A stretch of 64,000 bases of DNA. Source: Tetranychus cinnabarinus. Taxonomy: Eukaryota; Arthropoda; Arachnida; Trombidiformes; Tetranychidae. Numbering within the stretch: the stretch's first letter is position 1; each line of letters opens with the position of its first letter. A program made the translations under genes and the position numbers. Below the pieces are notes generated by a model. That model was given only the letters and a program-made list of their open reading frames with translations, searched no databases and was not told where the DNA came from. The stretch lies in NCBI GenBank assembly GCA_022266195.1, contig WHVY01000007.1:1302001-1366000 (forward strand), read 5' to 3'. This document shows, piece by piece, positions 57,701 to 64,000 of the stretch.

Positions 57701-60700
57701 TACTGGTTCGATGAAGGAACCAGAATACATTTTAATATCTTGTTTTTTTGCATATTTTACCCAAATTTTAGATTCCATAATATTTAAATTGTTTTCATTC
57801 ATCACTTTCTGGTTTAATATCCAGTTTTAATAACAATTTAATCAACAATTTAACCGTAACCTTGTTCTGACTGGTTACAATCAATCTTTCACTTTCATTT
57901 TACAATCAAATTCCGTAGACTTGGCACACCAAAAGCTCAATTATGATCTAAATTAATTTTCATTTTTTGACTAATTGTAAACAATGTGGTTAGCCTTGGT
58001 TAACTTTCATGAATTTGTTCAACATTTGAAGGTTGATTTATAAATTATTTAACCGAATAATTGTAATAAAGAAAGATGAAATTCAGGGAAAAATTCAAAC
58101 CCAAATTGACCGAGTAAATGTAAAAAATTGATAAATTGTTGAAATTAATCATAATAAACAAATTTTTTGCTGATTAAGGTACAAAGATGATTGAGAATAG
58201 CCAATAAAACATGAAAATAACTGAATACTGACCTTAACAAGATTCAATTGTAATCGAGTGACCTTTCAAAATCAACTTGAATTGATCAATTACAATTAAT
58301 CATAAATTGAGTTACAATTATTATGTATCAATTTCACCAGAAAACAGCAAATGTTGAAAAGGTTTACATTTAAAGGTTGATTAAAGATGCAAAACAACGC
58401 AAAGAAACATTAATCAATCGAAGCATTTGGATTGAAATTTTTGGTTAAAGTTAATTAATTCAAATTAGATAATGATTTAACAGCGAAAAATGTTATTTAA
58501 ATTTTCACTCTTGGTTAAGGTAAAAAACTGTGTATACATTTTCAATGTAAAAATGGTAAAGTATACATAAAATGTAAAATAATTAAGATGATTCAACGTT
58601 AAATTGAACGTTAATGTTAACAATTTGATTTATAATTTGCCTCAAGAGATGTTCATTTAATGTTATTATACCCAAAGTTTAATGTTATCATTTTAAAGGT
58701 GACACCTTAATGAGTACAATTAGATAATCAGTAAAGTACATTTGTGAATATCATTTGTGAATTAATGGAAAATCGCAGTTGAATTGTTGGGTGAAGCAAA
58801 ATTGTTGAAACATTATTATCATGTTAATAGTTAATCATTGCCATTTTAATACACATTTCAGATGATCATTATTGGAATGGTTAAATATGTGTAATTTAAA
58901 TAAAGGTAAACTCTTGACCTTGATCAGGATGAAGATGATTAAGGAAATTGAATTTGGTTAATCAAGAGTAAAAAAAGTCTGAGACTGTGATGACCTAACA
59001 ATTGAATCATTTTCAAGTGACCATTTTTGTGGCCATTAAATAGTAAAGCTTAAACTGTTAAATCAATGAAATAATTTCAAATGAAAAATGTTTTCCTTCT
59101 CAATGACAATTAACACTGATTGAAATATCAATAACAGTTGTCAATCAATAGCAAAACACTTTTCATGACTAGAATGCCATTGAAAGGTTTGGACTGAGAA
59201 ACCCAAATATTGTAATGTTTAACATTATATTGTTTAATTGATGGCAACTGGTGATAATTAAATCCTTGAGCTCAATAATTGATAATCATTTGGCGATAAT
59301 CAATTGATTACGATTGTAAGATTTGGTTGGAATGGCAAAAGGTGTTGAAAAAAGTTTGAGATCAACATTGAAAAGTAAAAGTGATCTTTTGTTCATCATT
59401 TACAGATTGTCCAGGCTTGATGTTGTTGTATCACGAAATTGAACATTTAAAACATGATTAACATGATTGCTGATTGTTGTTAGTCTTGATGAAATGTTTA
59501 ATATTATCACTAGATTGTTCCTTGTTTGTTGGCTTGATTGATTAAATTCATCTCGATTGACGAGACAAGTCACGAAAAGATCATCATTCTCAAGCGATTT
59601 AAATGTTGATAAAAAAATGTTCATCGTTAACTCGTTCATCGAGTTTCGACCTTTACCTGTTTAATCTTTTTTCATTGTAAACTCGATACTGATGATGATA
59701 ATACAATTGTGTCTGTAAATCAGTGAGAAGAGTCGTTTTTGCCATTAAAAACTAATCACGCATCTTCCTATTGCTGGCAATTTTAATTTAATTGCTGATA
59801 TGGTTCATACTTTGAATCGTTAAATCATCATAATTATCTTTTCCCTCTAATCAACAGATTAAATTCAGAAGTTGTTCCTATCAACAGTTGATTAACTTTT
59901 TAGACTAACAACTGTATTTACCTTTAAGGTTAACATCTTGTGAAATTATATTTACCCTTTTTTATCCTTATTTGGTAGACCTTTTATTGATTGATTTTGT
60001 GCTTGTTATTAATTAATAGTTAATTTTCCCTTTTGATTTATTGATATTTAAATTTGCCGAAAATTTTCTCAATTTTAATTCAATTTCAATTTGATTAATA
60101 GGATAATCAGTCAATATTTGTCTGTTTGCTTTTCATTTTTTGCTAAACTCAAAAGAAGTCAAATTTTTGCTCGTAAACTCACTTTTTGCCATACTTTTTG
60201 TTTTTGATGTTAAATTATGATTAATTTAAATGTTTCCCTCTCCATTAATTAATTGATTAGGTAACAAAACGGAAAAGGTAACACATTTGTCTGGATTAAG
60301 TAAAGGTTCATCCAACAGTTCAGATGATTACAATGAAAATAAAGAGGTAACATATGAGACCAGTCTTGATGGTAATGTTGGCAATGATGCTTTACTTCAG
60401 CCTCCAATTACACTGTCAGACATTGACATCTCATCAGGTAATGATAATCATGCTAATAATGGGGGAATCAGTTCTGCTAATAGTGGTGGACGGTCTTCAG
60501 CAACAGCGGGATCTTCAACATCGTCTGATGGTTCATCCAGAAAAGATAAAGAATCAGAAGATTTGGATCTTCAAAGGTCACGGACAACTTTGAATAAAAA
60601 TTTTGTTACAAATTCTGGTAACACTAATTTCAACTATCTTGACTTTAATGGTAACAGTAATGCCAATGGTAGAAGTAATTCAGGTCGGTCACTTTCCACT

Positions 60701-63075
60701 TTACCTGCTGGTTCACAGTCAACTCGCAATGATAATTCAACATTTAGTAATAACAATATTCACCTCGATGTTGAACCTCCTTTAGTTTCAAATTATGACG
60801 AAACTTCATCAACGGTTGTTGATTCAGATGGTGGTATCCATTTACCTGATGGCCGAGGTGGATTGTTTGGTATAAACGGACAATTACCAGGATTGTTGAG
60901 TGGTAATCAAGGCGATAAACGAGATGAAACAACGGGAGGAGGATCAGGTAAAGAGGTAAGGTCAATTGATGAGTCACGGTTACCAGGAGAGCACAGAACT
61001 GGTAGATCTTCAGATGATTTAACAGATGAAGGACGATTTTTAGACAGAAGACGAGGTATTCCTCATTACCAACTTCAGGCCTTAAGACAGGCACAACATT
61101 TTAGGCGAATGTCACCAGTTATTCCAATTATTTTACCCAAACCTGGTTCTAATGATGCATCCAATCCATCTGGTTCATCTTCCTCGTCTCCTTCAACTTC
61201 GTCATCTTCACCTACAACAAATATTGAAACCAAAAGGCAAGATTATGATTATGATAATTATCCATCTGAACCTGCTACTCCATTGATTCATGGGCCACCC
61301 GAATCAGGTTTATCAAGATCAAATATTGGAGATAATGGACGGACAAGAGGAGCCACACGATCTTCGTCGTCTTCTTCCCCCAAGAGAGGAGTTCATTATG
61401 AACCTTCATTCGTTGAGTACATTGATGGATCATCAGACAGACCAGGTGAAGGTTATTATGAAGAAGAGAAGATTGTCATTGATCATTACAACCAAGCTAG
61501 AAATAGACAACCACAACACTCATCAGCTCCTACATCAATAGCAAATATACCAAGATCAACTCCTACGTTACCTTTACCACCACCAAATAGAGGGGAATCT
61601 CAACCACCATCCAGACCCAAATATCCGGCGGTACCAAGGATAAATAGTCAGCCACATTTTCGTCCCTTTATTCCTCCCTATGCTGGTTTTGAAGAGCGTG
61701 CTCATCCTCAACCGCCTTCATCTTCAACAGGTTCACACAGACATCAACGTCCATCATCAGATATCAATGAGGATAGAGATAAAGCCGATGAAGAATTAAA
61801 TGATAGGCAAGCTCCACCATCAACATGGGATGCTTATCCTCGCATACCCGATCCAACTCCACATCATGATGATCATGATGTATACTCTAGACCGGTAGAT
61901 GATCCTCCCACGCGATATATATCTCATGAACCAGTTACAGAATCACCTAGAACTACAGAGCCAGAAAATAAAAGGTTGGCTTACCCACCATCAGGTGGCC
62001 CATCAATAAATCCAGCTTCAAATCGTAAGCCTGGAAGTGGACTACAACAGCCAGCAACATCACCATACCATCAACCAGGATTATCTGTTTCAAGAAATCG
62101 ACCAAGAACTCAATCATTTAACAGTGGATCAGCGGCAGGTGAGCATTTACCTAAACCTAAACCTCAACAGCCACCACCACCTCCTCCCACACAGCCTCCG
62201 TCAACTACAACTACATCAAACAGAGTGCGACCATCAAATCAAGATACTGCACCACGATTACCAACAGGAAGTGGTGTTCCATCAGAGCACGGGCAACCAT
62301 TCGGGTTAGTTGACTATGATGATGAGTTATCGTCTGATCAACGTTTCCCAGTATCCGGACCAATTATCGAACAGCCACAGCCACAACCACAACCCCCACC
62401 ACCTCCACCACCACCACCACGAACTCGCACACCAACCACAACGCCGCCAACAACAACCGCAATAGCCTTGGTTGTGCATAAACCTCCAAGTAATCGGCAG
62501 AGGGTGAATTTTACTCCCATCAATTCACCACCTCAAAGTCAACCATCAAATCCTTATGTTGGAAATGTTAATGATCGATCAGCTCGACCAACATCATCCT
62601 CTTCAGGATCAACAGGGTCTAGCTCTTCTTCCTATAACTCAGCCAACAATGACCAGGGATCAAACCGTCGTCGTCCAAGACCAACAAATAAACGTTTAAC
62701 GGTACGACCAAAGGTAACCGGCCCACCAACTCTTCCCTCTAGACCAGCCAACCTTTACCCAACCGTTGAACCAGGAACACCTGCAACAAAATGTGATCCA
62801 AGAGTTTGTCGTTTACCCGATTGTAATTGTGGTAGTGCATCAATTCCTGGAGGTTTAAAACCCTCTCAAGTACCACAAATGGTGATGATAACATTTGATG
62901 ATGCCATAAACGATCTTAACTGGGAAATTTACGAGGAAATATTCAATTCAAAGAGACGCAATCCAAATGGTTGTCCACTTTTAGGTACTTTCTATGTGTC
63001 ACACGAATGGACAGATTATGGCCAAGTACAAACTCTATATTCAAGAGGACATGAAATGGCCTCACATGGTGTAAC
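48787..63075 (+). CDS. Cda5: Chitin deacetylase, Cda5-like (chitin-binding domain plus polysaccharide deacetylase), 5' part
   Basis: Exon 1 (48787-49138) encodes a signal peptide (MFKLIVSQSCLLSILTLVVV), a Ser-rich linker and a peritrophin-A/CBM14 domain (CPEQFGYYVDNSDCTKYFVC...C....FSSELQTCDWPRNVHC). After an 11.1-kb intron, exon 2 (60261-63075) continues in frame (phase 1, CGRG-NKTEK). Exon 2 holds roughly 800 residues of Ser/Asn/Gly- then Pro/Gln-rich sequence with poly-Pro runs, then a Cys cluster and the deacetylase start (VMITFDDAINDLNW, GTFYVSH, GHEMASHGVT). TFDDA carries the catalytic base and a metal-binding Asp; the metal histidines of SHGVTH straddle the donor at 63076 and run off the window. 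No LDLa domain is present, unlike Serpentine and Vermiform. The architecture fits the long CDA5 group, secreted enzymes that deacetylate chitin in cuticle or lining matrices. The product is incomplete here (at least about 1055 residues). Confidence 0.9.
50369..50441 (+). tRNA. tRNA-Val (anticodon AAC)
   Basis: A 73-nt cloverleaf with 7-bp acceptor stem GTCCTCG/CGAGGAC, D arm with A box TAGTGTAGTGG, anticodon stem-loop TCTGC-TTAACAC-GCAGA (anticodon AAC), B box GGTTCGAGACC and discriminator A. A TTTTT terminator follows at about 50452. No intron. The gene looks functional and sits inside the Cda5 intron in sense orientation. Confidence 0.95.
50499..50571 (-). tRNA. tRNA-Val (anticodon AAC), inverted identical copy
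   Basis: The reverse complement is identical over all 73 positions to 50369-50441, including both internal promoter boxes, and is followed (leftwards) by ATTTTTG as terminator. The two genes converge with a 57-bp spacer. Confidence 0.95.
54385..54410. repeat. 26-bp perfect AT palindrome
   Basis: The half-site GAATATAAATATA is followed immediately by its exact reverse complement. It could form a cruciform or be a chance product of AT-repeat expansion. Confidence 0.7.
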
Positions 63076-64000
63076 GTAAGTAACACAATTTAATAAAAAT
63101 AAGATTAAATTGCTAACAAAAAAAAGCAACCTTTGACAAAAATAAACGAGACAAGCTTACCAAATATTAGCTGAAACAGTTTATGCTAATTATGCTTCCT
63201 TTGACCATGTGATTAAGCCATTAAGCCGATTATGCTTTTACAGCTATTTGATATATTCGTTTAACTATTGATATTTAAATTGGTTAATCGATTGTTTTAA
63301 AAGTGATTCAACAAGTGTTTCAAAAGACCTCCAAAGTAAATCAAATCAAATCAAATTGTTTTCCAAATACTAACGAAATGAGCAGTTACACAAAATTGTC
63401 ATTAAAATGCAAATTACATTTTTAAATAGTGAAAAAATAATTAACTAAATTTGCCGCCCACTTTAAATAATAGGGGAAAATGAACATGATGGTAATGATG
63501 ATAATCATCGTCATCACTCTCAGAACTAAATCAACTTTCCTTTTCGCCTTGAACTAAATTCTGAAAAATGAGATTGACAAAAGGATTGAAAATGATGATT
63601 AATTTGAAGAAAGATGGAAGATGAGAAAGAGAAGAGAGAGAAAATCAAGATTCATCTTTTCTTTGAAAAGCAGTTTTAATGAATAGTAGATGAAGATGAG
63701 GATGAAGAAGCTTGATGATGATGAAGATGCGTCAAAAATGATTCATGCTCAATGATTAAAGTCAAACAAATGAAACAGATTCAATTGATAGACACGATTA
63801 TCATTGCAACAAACATGATTATTCACCTCTTCATCTTCATCATTAACATCTTGATTCACTTTGTTTGACTAAACAACAATCCTAATTATGATACATTTGA
63901 TTATTTGATTTAAAATGATAGTAATGATGATCACCAACAATTGATAGTGACATGAATTTTCATTGAAATGTTGAAGGTTACAAGTTAAAATATCATTTGA
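63076..64000 (+). other. Intron following the second Cda5-like exon
   Basis: Begins with donor GTAAGT. AT-rich with GAT/ATC-type microrepeats near 63490-63740; no exon is recognised before the window ends. The next exon should begin by completing a Thr codon, followed by His of the deacetylase motif. Confidence 0.6.

Larger units (their letters stand above)
49139..60260 (+). other. 11.1-kb intron of the Cda5-like gene
   Basis: Donor GTAAGA, acceptor AATTGATTAG. It contains the inverted tRNA-Val pair near 50.4-50.6 kb, a few trinucleotide microsatellites (GTT/GAT near 52940-52990, GTT/GCT near 54585-54605) and a 26-bp palindrome near 54.4 kb. Otherwise it is AT-rich with many ATTGATTAATC-like words and no open frame longer than 70 codons. 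Confidence 0.8.

Overview
The window is eukaryotic nuclear DNA: AT-rich, with spliced genes, canonical GT/AG introns, AATAAA signals, two nuclear-type tRNA genes and no bacterial features. Protein content points to an arthropod: a Dpr-family synaptic immunoglobulin protein, a baboon-type activin receptor with duplicated ligand-binding exons, and a Cda5-like chitin deacetylase. Very short introns in housekeeping genes (73-96 bp) and tight gene spacing at 30-44 kb fit a small-genome species. A mite is my best guess, but this is inference and no species call is possible from sequence alone.

Layout. 1-30 kb is mostly one gene: three 3' coding exons of a dpr-like gene (4244-4449, 27579-27789, 28485-28954) separated by a 23.1-kb intron with no convincing gene inside. 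30.7-38.3 kb is gene-dense: ribosomal protein L29; two RFC4 genes in a head-to-head inverted duplication that is sequence-identical over about 1.35 kb per arm; a small unrecognised gene and a 161-bp MITE in the spacer between the arms; an intronless small heat-shock protein with a TATA box and heat-shock element; and an intronless DHHC palmitoyltransferase. 38.3-43.7 kb (minus strand) is the baboon-like type I receptor with two homologous, phase-compatible ligand-binding exons. 43.9-48.1 kb is a non-LTR retrotransposon with both ORFs open. 48.8-63.1 kb is the 5' part of a Cda5-like gene: a chitin-binding exon, an 11.1-kb intron carrying two identical tRNA-Val(AAC) genes as an inverted pair, and a 2.8-kb exon with a long low-complexity stretch leading into the deacetylase domain. 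The deacetylase domain continues past the window.

The genes do not form one pathway. The most notable structures are the RFC4 palindrome with signs of gene conversion, the alternative ligand-binding exons of the receptor, the intact retrotransposon, the inverted tRNA pair, and clusters of a CACTCCCAG motif in the dpr intron. I did not see a clearly novel molecular system. The closest candidates are the palindrome with its spacer gene and the CACTCCCAG clusters.
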